Shown in pieces: positions 30,803 through 39,386 of a DNA stretch of 64,000 nt. The notes beneath the pieces are model-generated. The model did not search any database. It was not told the DNA's origin and worked only from the letters and a program-made list of their open reading frames with translations. Position 1 is the first letter of the stretch, and every line of letters starts with the position of its first letter. This DNA comes from CAWKGC01 sp963849005 (GTDB lineage: Bacteria > Pseudomonadota > Gammaproteobacteria > Burkholderiales > Usitatibacteraceae): the NCBI GenBank assembly GCA_963849005.1, contig CAWKGC010000024.1, positions 186,001 to 250,000 on the forward strand. The letters are read 5' to 3'. Position numbers and translations under genes: made by a program.

Positions 30803-31536
30803 ATGAAAATCCTGCTCCGTATCATTACCTGCCACGCTGGCCCTCGCACTCGGCCTTCCTGCGCTCGCCAATCCCGACGACGTCAAGGCGCAACTCGCGA
30901 AGAAGTTTCCCGAAGCGAAGGTCGATACCGTGCGCAAGGTGCCCTATGGCGGGCTCTACGAGGTCACCGGCGCGGGCGAGGTGTTCTACACTGACGAGAA
31001 GACCACCTTCCTCGTGCTGGGAAGCGTGATCGACACGAAGACGCGCGAGAACATCACCGAGTCGCGATGCGCAAGCTTTCCGCGCTGTCGCTCGACCAGT
31101 TGCCCCTCGATTCCGCGATCAAGATCGTGCGTGGCAATGGCGCGCGCAAGGTCGTCGATCTTCGAGGACCCGAACTGCGGCTACTGCAAGCAGTTCGAGC
31201 GCGACCTGGCCGGCATTACCGATGTAACGATCTACGTGATGCTCTATCCGATCCTTTCGCCCGAATCGATGGTGAAGTCGAAGGCGATCTGGTGTTCGGC
31301 CGACAAGGGCAAGGCGTGGATGGACTACATGCTCAAGCAACCACGCCGGCAACGATGGTGCGTGCGAGACGCCGATCGACAAGATCCTCACATTCGGCCG
31401 CGACAAGCGCATCACCGGCACGCCGACGATCTTCTTCGAGGATGGCGAGCGCATTCCCGGCGCGATTCCCGCGGGTCAGCTCGAGCAGAAGCTCGCCGCC
31501 GCCTCTGCGAACGTCGCCACGGCGAAGAAAAAGTAG
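30803..31536 (+). CDS. dsbC: Thiol:disulfide interchange protein DsbC, four frameshifts as read
   Basis: Periplasmic disulfide isomerase. The pieces in order are a signal peptide (MKILLRIIT, then TLALALGLPALA after the first break), the DsbC dimerisation domain (NPDDVKAQLAKKFPEAKVD, VPYGGLYEVTGAGEVFYTDE), LSALSLDQLPLDSAIKIVRG, the thioredoxin fold with active site CGYC in FEDPNCGYCKQFERD, and the end CETPIDKILTF...GTPTIFFEDGERIPGAIP with the cis-proline. Frame changes fall near 30830, 31065, 31160 and 31340. All functional residues survive. Four breaks in 730 bases is the densest in the window, so read quality here is suspect. Confidence 0.88.
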
Positions 31537-31551
31537 GGCGCGGCGCGCTGG

Positions 31552-31932
31552 TCAGCGGCTTGCTGCCGCGACGAAGAACAGCGCGATGGGACAGGCGATG
31601 CCCGCCGTCCAGATCGCCGAGCGCAGGATCGGCCGGTTGCTCACGTAGGCCAGCGTGTACAGCACGCGCGCGGCGATGAAGCCGGCGGCGAGCGCGTCGA
31701 CGGTCGCCTGCGGCGCGAGCGACAGGTGGGCGATGATCACGGCCGCGGCAAAGAGCGGAAACGCCTCGAAGCCGTTCAATTGCGCGTTGTTCGCGAGCTT
31801 GCGCCATCCGGCCTGCTGCGCGAGCCAGGCGCGCGGGTCGCGGTTGTCGTAGCCCGGGCGCAGCTTTGCGATGGCCACGGTGAGGTACGGCAGGAGTCCG
31901 GCGACGAGCACGCACCAGTAAGCGATGGTCAT
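31552..31932 (-). CDS. MAPEG-family membrane protein
   Basis: A 126-residue protein with four predicted membrane helices that matches the MAPEG family (membrane-associated proteins in eicosanoid and glutathione metabolism). Landmarks are the N-terminal helix YWCVLVAGLLPYLTVAIAK, then DNRDPRAWL and NNAQLNGFEAFPLFAAAVI (the conserved N-x(6)-E helix), ending in RSAIWTAGIACPIALFFVAA. Bacterial members are poorly characterised; a glutathione-linked role is only suggested by the family. The ATG overlaps the mltA stop. It converges on dsbC with 15 bases between. Confidence 0.85.
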   Translation of the reverse strand: MTIAYWCVLVAGLLPYLTVAIAKLRPGYDNRDPRAWLAQQAGWRKLANNAQLNGFEAFPLFAAAVIIAHLSLAPQATVDALAAGFIAARVLYTLAYVSNRPILRSAIWTAGIACPIALFFVAAASR

Positions 31933-33230
31933 GGTTTTCCTCCGTTGGCGGCGGGCGGGACGTAACCCTTCGGCAGCAAGACCCACATCCGGCCCTGTTG
32001 CTTCATGCGCCCGGCCTGGTTTCCCGCCGCGTCGCCGAAGCCCCAGTAGTAATCGGCCCGCACGCCGCCCGCAATCGCCCCGCCCGTGTCCTGCGCGACC
32101 ATCAGGCGGTTGAGGGAGCGCGGCGTTGCCGGCCAGGTGGTGGCGAGGTACACCGGGACGCCCAATGGCACGACGCGCTGGTCGACTGCGATCGAGCGCT
32201 CCGCGGTCAGCGGGACGCCAAGCGTGCCGATCGGGCCGGGAAGGTCCCTGGGCAGGAGCTTGAAGAACACGTAGCTGGGATTGGCGTTCAGGTACCGCTG
32301 CACTTTCTTCGGGTTGCTTGCCGGGCCCATTCCTTGATGCCTTGCATCGAGGCGCGCTCGGCGGGGATCTCGCCGTTCTGGATGAGCAGCCGGCCCGTCG
32401 AGCGGAAGGGGTGGCCGTTCTGGTCGGCATAGCCGACGCGCACCAGTTCGCCGCTGTCGAGCTCGATCTGCCCGGAGCCCTGGATGTGCAGGAAAAAGAG
32501 TTCAACGGGATCGTCGACCCATGCGATCTCGAGTCCCTTGAGCGGCTCGCCGCTGCCTTCGATGTCGGCGCGGTCGAGATAGGGCACGACGCGGTTGCCG
32601 TCGACGCGCCCGCGCAGGCGGCGGTGCTTCAGGTCCGGGTAGACGGAGGAAAGGTCGATGGTGAGCATGTCCTGCGGCGTGCCATAGAGCGGGTAGCGGT
32701 ACTTCGGCGTGCGCACCAGGCTGCCCTTGAGCAGCGGCTCGTAGTATCCGGTGACGAGGCCCGTGCTGGTCTCGTCGGCATTGATCACCTGGTGCGGATC
32801 GAAATTCGCCTCGAAGAAGGCGCCGATCTCGCGTTCCGAGGCGGCCGCGGGAACGGCGGCCGCGGCGTCGCAGGCGCTCTTCCAGTTCTCCTGCCCCTTC
32901 AGGGCCGGGCATCCGCGCAGGAATGCCGTGTGCGCTTCACGCAACGATTCCTTGCCCCAGTCCGGAAGGTCGAGCCATGAGGCAGGCTGCAGCCGGCCGC
33001 GGTATTCCGCCGGGGCCGCGGGCGAGGGAGCGGGCGCGATGGGGGGCAGCGCGGGCTCGGGTGCGCCGGTGCCGGAAGCGGGGCGGGCTGCACGGGCGCG
33101 GAAACGGGGGCGCTGGTGGCGGCACAACCGGCGCCGGGGGCGGCGCCGCGCAACTCGCGACCAGGAGGGATGCGGCTACGGAACGTATAATCCGGCCAGC
33201 ACGCAAGGTGCGTGAGGGAGCGGGCGGCAT
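31929..33230 (-). CDS. mltA: Membrane-bound lytic murein transglycosylase A, up to three frameshifts as read
   Basis: Outer-membrane lipoprotein that cleaves peptidoglycan to 1,6-anhydro-MurNAc products. The N-terminus has a lipobox-like LLVASC, followed by a proline-rich linker, then the MltA domain (TGLVTGYYEPLLKGS, FFLHIQGSGQIEL, RVGYADQNGHPF) and the 3D domain with the catalytic Asp in VAQDTGGAIAGGVRADYYWG. A clear frame change lies near 32324 (EWAR to SNPKKVQRYL); two more probably lie in the GC-rich linker near 33065-33110. The start is uncertain: ATG at 33230 shares CATG with a divergent gene. Its reaction product feeds AnmK and AmgK/MurU, also encoded here. Confidence 0.87.
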
Positions 33231-33351
33231 GGCTTGGGTTTTCCTGGAAATCGTGGTCGCGCTGGCGGTGGCCGTCGCGATCGTCTGGTGGACCTTGCCG
33301 CGCAAGCCCAAGCCTCCCGACGGGACGCGCGGGCCGGACAAGGAGGCGTGA
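33229..33351 (+). CDS. Small single-pass membrane protein (40 residues)
   Basis: A 40-residue frame with a strong hydrophobic helix (MAWVFLEIVVALAVAVAIVWWTL) followed by a basic, proline-rich cytoplasmic tail. Support comes from GAGGGAG at 33214-33220 as ribosome site and a TATAAT hexamer at 33186-33191 at a suitable distance. Its ATG shares the palindrome CATG (33228-33231) with the presumed mltA start on the other strand. I do not recognise a family. It could be a small regulator or subunit; the call as a gene is moderate. Confidence 0.5.
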   Translation: MAWVFLEIVVALAVAVAIVWWTLPRKPKPPDGTRGPDKEA

Positions 33352-33352
33352 C

Positions 33353-33736
33353 TCAGTGGAGCACGCGCGGCACGGAGAGCGTGAACTCCGGAATGCGCGC
33401 TTCGAACCGCGTGCCGTCGGTCGCGATCATCTGGTAGGTCCCGCGCATCGTTCCCACGGCGGTGGGGATCGATGAGCCGCTCGAATACTCGAAGGTATCG
33501 CCGGGCCCCAGGGTGGGCTGCTCGCCGACCACGCCCATGCCCCGCACTTCCTGCACCTGGTTGTCCGCGTCGGTGATGATCCAGTGCCGGCTCATCAGCT
33601 GCGCCGGCACGTTGCCTTCGTTGGTGATGCGGATCGTGTAGGCGAACACGAAGCGGTCGTCCTCCTCGTCCGACTGGTCGGGCAGGTAGGTCGAGTGCGC
33701 GGTCACCGCGATCGCGTATTTCTTCGCTTCTTCCAT
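33353..33736 (-). CDS. apaG: ApaG/DUF525 protein
   Basis: A 127-residue Co2+/Mg2+ efflux-linked protein of the ApaG family with a fibronectin-like fold. Conserved stretches are YAIAVTAHSTYLPDQSDEEDDRFVFAYTIRI, SRHWIITDADN, VVGEQPTLGPGDTFEYSSG and GTMRGTYQM. ApaG often neighbours rsmA or rpe in proteobacteria; here it lies divergent from rpe. ATG at 33736 gives the normal length. Its precise function is unsettled. It converges on the 40-residue membrane protein with a single base between the stops. Confidence 0.94.
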   Translation of the reverse strand: MEEAKKYAIAVTAHSTYLPDQSDEEDDRFVFAYTIRITNEGNVPAQLMSRHWIITDADNQVQEVRGMGVVGEQPTLGPGDTFEYSSGSSIPTAVGTMRGTYQMIATDGTRFEARIPEFTLSVPRVLH

Positions 33737-33830
33737 CGCGGGAATGTTAGCAGGAAACTCCCGCCGCGGCGCGGCAGGAGGCAAGCGAAATCGCTTACAA
33801 TCCGCTCTCACCCGGGGGCCGCTTTCCGCC

Positions 33831-34490
33831 ATGCACAGAATCGCACCCAGCATCCTTTCCGCGGACTTCGCGCGGCTCGGCGACGAAGTCCGCGACGTCA
33901 TCGCGGGCGGCGCCGACCTGATCCATTTCGACGTGATGGACAACCATTACGTCCCCAACCTGACCATCGGCCCCCTGGTGTGCGAGGCGATCCGACCGCA
34001 TTGCAGCGTGCCGATCGACGTGCATCTCATGGTGCGCCCCGTGGACCGCATCGTCCCCGATTTCGCCAAGGCGGGCGCTTCCATCATCAGCTTCCATCCG
34101 GAGGCGAGCGAGCACATCGACCGCACCATCGCGCTGATCCACGAATGCGGATGCAAGGCGGGGCTGGTGTTCAATCCCGCAACGCCGCTCCACCACCTCG
34201 ACCATGTGATGGACAAGATCGACCTCGTGCTCATCATGTCGGTGAACCCGGGATTCGGCGGGCAGTCCTTCATTGCCTCGGCCCTGGCGAAATTGCGCGA
34301 GGCGCGCAAGCGCATCGACGCGAGCGGCCGCGACATCTGGCTCGAAGTGGACGGCGGGGTGAAGGCGGACAACATTGCCGGGATCGCGCGGGCGGGCGCC
34401 GACACCTTCGTCGCCGGCTCTTCGGTGTTCGGCGCCAGGGACCGCAAGGCCGCGCTCGCGGGGTTGCGCGCGTCGCTCGCGAAAGCTTGA
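33831..34490 (+). CDS. rpe: Ribulose-phosphate 3-epimerase
   Basis: A 219-residue TIM-barrel enzyme of the pentose phosphate and Calvin cycles that interconverts ribulose 5-phosphate and xylulose 5-phosphate. It begins MHRIAPSILSADFARLGDEV, and has the metal and catalytic residues in HFDVMDNHYVPN, VDVHLMV-like IDVHLMV, VLIMSVNPGFGGQ and LEVDGGV. A TACAAT -10-like hexamer at 33796-33801 precedes it. The TGA stop overlaps the TTG start of gph. Confidence 0.97.
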   Translation: MHRIAPSILSADFARLGDEVRDVIAGGADLIHFDVMDNHYVPNLTIGPLVCEAIRPHCSVPIDVHLMVRPVDRIVPDFAKAGASIISFHPEASEHIDRTIALIHECGCKAGLVFNPATPLHHLDHVMDKIDLVLIMSVNPGFGGQSFIASALAKLREARKRIDASGRDIWLEVDGGVKADNIAGIARAGADTFVAGSSVFGARDRKAALAGLRASLAKA

Positions 34491-35149
34491 GCGCTTCCCC
34501 GGTCCGCGCCGTCCTGTTCGACCTGGACGGCACGCTCATCGATACCGCGATCGACCTTGCCGATTGCGGCAACGCGATGCGCGCGCGCCTTGGCCTGGCG
34601 CCGCTTTCCGCTGAAACGCTGCGCGGATTCATCGGCAAGGGCCTGGCCAATTTCATCGCCATGTCGCTCGAGGGCGCCGCGGCGGACCCGGAGGAGGCCA
34701 CGCGCTTCTTCCAGGAACGCTATTTCGAGACCTGCGCGGCGAACTCGCGGCCGTACCCGGGAGCCATCGCGGGGCTCGACCTGCTCCGGGCCGCAGGCAT
34801 CGCGCTGGGCGTGGTGACCAACAAGGCGGGACGCTTCACCGAGGCGATCCTCGAGCGCACCGGGGTCAGGGATCGGTTCGCGGTGGTCGTCTCCGGCGAC
34901 ACGCTCGCCCACAAGAAGCCGCATCCCGAGCCCGTGCTGCACGCGGCCCGCATGCTGGGGGCCGATATCTCGCAGACGCTCTTCATCGGCGACTCCGGCA
35001 TCGACGTCGCCGCGGCGCGCGCAGCCGGCTGCCGCGTCTGGCTGGTCCCCTACGGCTATTCCGAAGGAGTGAATGCCGGCAGCCTCGGCGCGGACGCGAT
35101 CGTCCCCGACATTGAAGCCGCGGCCAAATCGATTACAATCCGTGCGTAG
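34487..35149 (+). CDS. gph: Phosphoglycolate phosphatase
   Basis: A 220-residue HAD phosphatase that removes 2-phosphoglycolate. It has FDLDGTLIDTAIDLAD at the start, GVVTNKAGRF, KKPHPEPVLHAA and the Mg-binding FIGDSGIDVAAARAAG. The best start is TTG at 34487, overlapping the rpe stop as TTGA; there is no ATG before the conserved first motif. The rpe-gph-trpE order is common in proteobacteria. The trpE promoter appears to lie inside its 3' end. Confidence 0.93.
   Translation: MSASPVRAVLFDLDGTLIDTAIDLADCGNAMRARLGLAPLSAETLRGFIGKGLANFIAMSLEGAAADPEEATRFFQERYFETCAANSRPYPGAIAGLDLLRAAGIALGVVTNKAGRFTEAILERTGVRDRFAVVVSGDTLAHKKPHPEPVLHAARMLGADISQTLFIGDSGIDVAAARAAGCRVWLVPYGYSEGVNAGSLGADAIVPDIEAAAKSITIRA
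35112..35139 (+). promoter_or_regulatory. Candidate promoter for trpE, inside the end of gph
   Basis: TTGAAG at 35112-35117 and TACAAT at 35134-35139 have a 16-base spacer and precede trpE by about 135 bases. The leader between holds no obvious Trp-rich attenuator peptide. Confidence 0.45.
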
Positions 35150-35275
35150 TCCCTCCACGGTCTCCGATCCCATGGCACCCCAAAGGCGCATTTTCGAGTG
35201 GCGATGGCAGAACTGGCGCTAGCGCGCCGGCCGTACTTGCACGTCCCCCGAAACACGCAGCCCCGCAGGTGAACC

Positions 35276-36755
35276 ATGACTGAAGCCGAATTCCTGGCGC
35301 TCCAAGCGGCCGGGTACAACCGAATCCCCGTGACGCTCGAGACGCTGGCCGACCTCGACACGCCGCTTTCCATCTACCTCAAGCTCGCCAACCAGCCGGG
35401 CTCCTACCTGCTCGAGTCGGTGATCGGCGGCGAGCGCTTCGGGCGCTATTCGATCGTCGGGCTGCCGGCGCGCGAGAAGCTCGAGGTCGAAGGGCGCCGC
35501 GTGCAGGTTGTCCGCGACGGCGCGGTCGCCGAGGAACACGAGCGCGACGACCCGCTGGAATTCATCGACGAATACGCGCGCCGCTTCCGCGCCGCGCCGC
35601 TCGCCTCCGGGCCGCGCTTCGCGGGCGGGCTGGCCGGCTACTTCAGCTACGACGTGGTGCGCTACATCGAGCCGAAGCTCGGCCACGATGCACGCGCCGA
35701 CGAGATCGGGCTGCCGCCCATCCGCCTGCTGCTTTCGGAGGAACTTGCCGTCGTCGACAACCTCTCCGGCAAGCTGCACCTGATCGTCTATGCCGACCCG
35801 GCCGTGCCGGGCGCGTGGGACGCGGCGCAGGAGCGGCTGCAGCAGTTGCGCCGGAAGTTGCGCGAACAGGCGCCGCTGCCGCCGCATGCCGATCCCGGCC
35901 CGATGGCGGAGCCGCGTTCCAACATCGGCAAGGAGGCGTTCTTTGCGGCCGTGGCGAAGTCCAAGCGCTACATCTTCGACGGCGACATCATGCAGGTGCA
36001 GGTATCGCAGCGCCTGTCGCAGCCCTACCGGGGCTCGCCGATGAACCTCTATCGCGCGCTGCGCTCCATCAACCCGTCGCCCTACATGTTCTATTTCGAT
36101 TTCGGCGACAGCTGCGTGGTCGGCGCTTCGCCCGAGATCCTGGTGCGCCGCGAGGGCGACCAGGTGACGCTCAGGCCGATCGCCGGCACGCGCAAGCGCG
36201 GCGCGACGCCGGAGCGCGACCGCGAGATGGAGAAGGAACTCGTCACCGATCCCAAGGAACGCGCCGAGCACCTGATGCTGATCGACCTCGGGCGCAACGA
36301 CCTCGGGCGCATCGCGAAGATCGGCACGGTCAAGGTCACCGAGACCATGGCGGTCGAGCGCTATTCGCACGTCATGCACATGGTGTCGAACGTCGAGGGC
36401 ATGGTCGATCCCGGGCTCACCGCGATGGAGCTGCTGCGCGCCACTTTCCCGGCGGGCACGGTGACGGGCACGCCCAAGGTCCGGTCGATGCAGATCATCG
36501 ACGAGCTGGAGCCGACGCAAGCGCGGCATCTACGCCGGCGCGGTCGGCTACATCGGCTTCAACGGCAACGTCGACCTCGCCATCGCGATCCGCACGGGGG
36601 TGGTGAAGGACGGGCAGCTGCATGTCCAGGCGGCGGCGGGAATCGTCGCCGACTCGACTCCTGAGAGCGAATGGCTGGAGACGCAGAACAAGGCCCGGGC
36701 GCTGTTGCGCGCCGCGGAGATGGTGAACGAAGGCCTCGACGCGACAATGGAATGA
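35276..36755 (+). CDS. trpE: Anthranilate synthase component I, one frameshift as read
   Basis: Makes anthranilate from chorismate with ammonia supplied by TrpG. The N-domain holds the tryptophan-feedback site region (LLESVIGGERFGRYSIVG) and the C-domain the chorismate-binding blocks (IMQVQVSQRLS, PIAGTRKRGAT, LIDLGRNDLGRI, ATFPAGTVTGTPKVRSMQII). The frame changes near 36515: one extra base in ACGCAAGCG, after which KRGIYAGAVGYIGFNGNVD continues to TGA 36753-36755. About 492 residues. It heads a tight trpE-trpG-trpD-trpC run. Confidence 0.94.
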
Positions 36756-36762
36756 GGCCGCC

Positions 36763-37326
36763 ATGCTCCTGATGATCGACAACTACGATTCGTTCACCTT
36801 CAACCTCGTCCAGTACTTCGGCGAGTTGGGCGAGGAGGTGCGCGTGTTTCGCAACGACGAGATCGACGTCGCGGGCATCGCGGCGCTGGCACCCGCTCGC
36901 ATCGTGATTTCTCCCGGGCCGTGCACGCCGAACGAGGCCGGCGTCTCGGTGCCGCTGGTGAAGGCGTTTTCGGGGAAGATCCCGATACTCGGCGTGTGCC
37001 TCGGCCACCAGGCGATCGGGCAGGCGTTCGGCGGCCGGATCGTTCACGCCAAGACGCTGATGCACGGCAAGGTCTCGCGCATCCACCATGAAGGCAAGGG
37101 CGTGTTTGCCGGATTGCCCTCGCCGTACAACGCGACGCGCTACCACTCGCTCGCGATCGAGCGCTCGAGCTGCCCGGCGGAACTCGAGATAACCGCGTGG
37201 ACCGAGGACGGCGAGATCATGGGCGTGAAGCACCGGACGCTCGCCGTCGAGGGCGTGCAATTCCATCCCGAGTCCATCCTCACGGAGCACGGCCATGCGC
37301 TGCTCCGCAATTTCCTTGAAAGCTGA
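36763..37326 (+). CDS. trpG: Anthranilate synthase component II (glutamine amidotransferase)
   Basis: A 187-residue class I glutamine amidotransferase that feeds ammonia to TrpE. The opening MLLMIDNYDSFTFNLVQYF is standard; the catalytic Cys is in LGVCLGHQAIGQ and the His-Glu pair in VQFHPESILTEHG. In many bacteria the same subunit also serves folate synthesis as PabA; with trpE 7 bases upstream and trpD 9 bases downstream, tryptophan synthesis is the main role. Confidence 0.97.
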   Translation: MLLMIDNYDSFTFNLVQYFGELGEEVRVFRNDEIDVAGIAALAPARIVISPGPCTPNEAGVSVPLVKAFSGKIPILGVCLGHQAIGQAFGGRIVHAKTLMHGKVSRIHHEGKGVFAGLPSPYNATRYHSLAIERSSCPAELEITAWTEDGEIMGVKHRTLAVEGVQFHPESILTEHGHALLRNFLES

Positions 37327-37335
37327 GGCATAGCC

Positions 37336-38370
37336 ATGTTCACGGCACAGGAGGCGATCAACCGCCTTTCCGACAAGCGCGAGATCTTCTTCGACGAAAT
37401 GGTCGACCTGATGCGCCAGGTGATGGAGGGCAAGGTGACGCCGGTGCAGCTGTCGGCGATCCTGATGGGCCTGCACGTGAAGACCGAGTCGGTCTCCGAG
37501 ATCGCCGCCGCAGCGCAGGTGATGCGGGAGTTCTCGACCAAGGTCGAGGTCGGCCCGGCCGAGCACCTCGTCGACACTTGCGGCACCGGCGGGGACAAGC
37601 TGCACACCTTCAACATCTCGACGACGGCGGCGTTCGTCACGGCTGCGGCGGGCGCAAAGGTCGCCAAGCACGGGGGCCGCGCGGTGTCGTCCCAGTCGGG
37701 CAGCGCCGACGTGCTCGAGGCGCTCGGCGTCAATCTCTCGCTCACGCCGCAGCAGGTGGCGCAGTCGATCCGCGAGATCGGCGTCGGCTTCATGTTCGCG
37801 CCCAGCCATCATCCGGCGATGAAGTACGCGGCGCCCGTGCGCAAGGAACTGGGCATGCGCACGATCCTGAACATCCTCGGCCCCCTGACCAACCCGGCGG
37901 GCGCGCCCAACCAGCTGATGGGCGTGTTCCACGCCGACCTCGTGGGCATACAGGCGCGCGTGCTGAAGATGCTGGGATCGAAGCACGTGATGGTCGTGCA
38001 CGGCGAGGACGGGCTGGACGAAATCTCGCTTTCCGGGCCCACCCATGTCGCCGAGCTGAAGCACGACTTCATCACCGAGTACAAGCTCGAGCCGAAGCAG
38101 TTCGGGCTCGAGATGGCGCCCATCGAGGCGATCCAGGCGAAGGGCCCGGAGGCATCGAAGGCGATGTTGCTCGCGGTGCTCGAAGGCCAGGGCGGCCCGG
38201 CGCAGGACATCGTGGTGTTGAATGCCGCGGCGGCGCTGTACGTCTCGGGAATTGCCGGCGATGTCTGGGGCGGCGTGGCGCTGGCGAGGGAGTCGATAGC
38301 GAGCGGCAAGGCGCGCAGGAAGCTCGATGAGCTCATCGCCTTCACGGGCGCGTTCAAGGGGGCCGCGTGA
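37336..38370 (+). CDS. trpD: Anthranilate phosphoribosyltransferase
   Basis: Transfers phosphoribose from PRPP to anthranilate. The 344-residue protein has the glycine-rich PRPP motif DTCGTGGDKLHTFNISTTAAFV, the KHGGRAVSSQSGSADVLEALG block and the metal-binding DE pair in VHGEDGLDEISL. Length and motifs are complete, no frameshift. It ends one base before the trpC start codon. Confidence 0.98.
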   Translation: MFTAQEAINRLSDKREIFFDEMVDLMRQVMEGKVTPVQLSAILMGLHVKTESVSEIAAAAQVMREFSTKVEVGPAEHLVDTCGTGGDKLHTFNISTTAAFVTAAAGAKVAKHGGRAVSSQSGSADVLEALGVNLSLTPQQVAQSIREIGVGFMFAPSHHPAMKYAAPVRKELGMRTILNILGPLTNPAGAPNQLMGVFHADLVGIQARVLKMLGSKHVMVVHGEDGLDEISLSGPTHVAELKHDFITEYKLEPKQFGLEMAPIEAIQAKGPEASKAMLLAVLEGQGGPAQDIVVLNAAAALYVSGIAGDVWGGVALARESIASGKARRKLDELIAFTGAFKGAA

Positions 38371-38371
38371 G

Positions 38372-39166
38372 ATGAGCGACGTGCTGGCCCGCATCCTCGA
38401 ATCCAAGAGGGAAGAGGTGGCGAGGGCAAAGGACGCCCGGCCATTGGCGGCGATCGAGCGCGAAGCCGGGGAAGCGGGGCCGGTGCGCGATTTCGTCGCT
38501 GCATTGCGCGAACGCGCCGCTCGCGCGATGCCGGCAGTGATTGCCGAGATCAAGCGCTCCAGCCCGAGCAAGGGCGCGATTCGCCTCGATCTCGATGTGG
38601 CTGCCGTTGCGCGCAGCTACGAGGCGAATGGGGCGGCGTGCCTTTCGGTGCTGACGGACAAGGCGTTCTTCGGCGGATCGCCGGAGGACCTCAAGGTCGC
38701 GCGGCTCGCCTGCAGCCTGCCGGTGCTGCGCAAGGACTTCATCGTGGATCCGTGGCAGGTCTACGAGGCGCGTGCGATGGGGGCGGACTGCATCCTGCTC
38801 ATCATCGGCTCGCGCCCTCCGGATGAACTCGTGGCGCTCGAGTCGCTCGCCATGTCGCTCGGCATGGCGGTGCTCATCGAATGCCACGACCGCGAGCAGT
38901 TGCGCATCGCACTGCAACTTCGCAGTCCCCTGATCGGCATCAACAACCGGGACCTGCGGACTTTCGAGACGCGCCTGGAGACAACATTGGAGCTGAAAGG
39001 CGATGTTCCGGCCGACCGGCTCTTGATCGCCGAAAGCGGGATCGGAAAACCCGCGCAGGTCCGGATGCTCAAGGAAAACGGAGTGTGCGCCTACTTAGTC
39101 GGAAGTGCTTTGATGGCGGCGGATGACCCAGGGAAGGCACTGCGATCCTTGTTCGGCGGAGCCTAG
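38372..39166 (+). CDS. trpC: Indole-3-glycerol-phosphate synthase
   Basis: A 264-residue TIM-barrel enzyme that closes the indole ring. Key residues are in AEIKRSSPSKG (catalytic Lys), LRKDFIVDPWQVYEARAMGAD (Lys and Glu), GINNRDLRTFE and LLIAESGIGKPAQV. ATG at 38372 begins MSDVLARILESKREEV, the usual start. It is monofunctional, with no TrpF domain fused. No trpF, trpB or trpA follows; those must lie elsewhere. Confidence 0.97.
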   Translation: MSDVLARILESKREEVARAKDARPLAAIEREAGEAGPVRDFVAALRERAARAMPAVIAEIKRSSPSKGAIRLDLDVAAVARSYEANGAACLSVLTDKAFFGGSPEDLKVARLACSLPVLRKDFIVDPWQVYEARAMGADCILLIIGSRPPDELVALESLAMSLGMAVLIECHDREQLRIALQLRSPLIGINNRDLRTFETRLETTLELKGDVPADRLLIAESGIGKPAQVRMLKENGVCAYLVGSALMAADDPGKALRSLFGGA

Positions 39167-39239
39167 GAAAGGCCGCCAAACAGGGTGTTGCGGAAATGCA
39201 ACAAGCCCCCGGTTTTGTTGCGCGCTTGGTAGATACCGC

Positions 39240-39268
39240 TTGAGAGACGCGGCCGGCTTTGGCATGAT
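39240..39268 (+). promoter_or_regulatory. Candidate porin promoter with a ~115-base leader
   Basis: TTGAGA at 39240-39245 and CATGAT at 39263-39268, 17 bases apart, lie in the 220-base gap between trpC and the porin gene. A small hairpin (GTTGC/GCAAC, 39187-39202) lies upstream and lacks a T run. The long leader could hold sRNA or attenuation control, but I see no defined element. Confidence 0.35.
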
Positions 39269-39386
39269 GTATGTGGCTTCTCAAAAAGATATCTGGGAGA
39301 AGTAGTCATGGGGGCCGTGCAAGGCCTCATCGAGGTTACATAGCGCTTTCGTTGATACGGCCTCAACTAAACAAAGGAGATTTCTG

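Noticed and set aside
39258..39277. Sigma-54-like TGGC...TGGC pattern before the porin
   Set aside because: The spacing between the GG and GC elements is 13 bases instead of the required 10.
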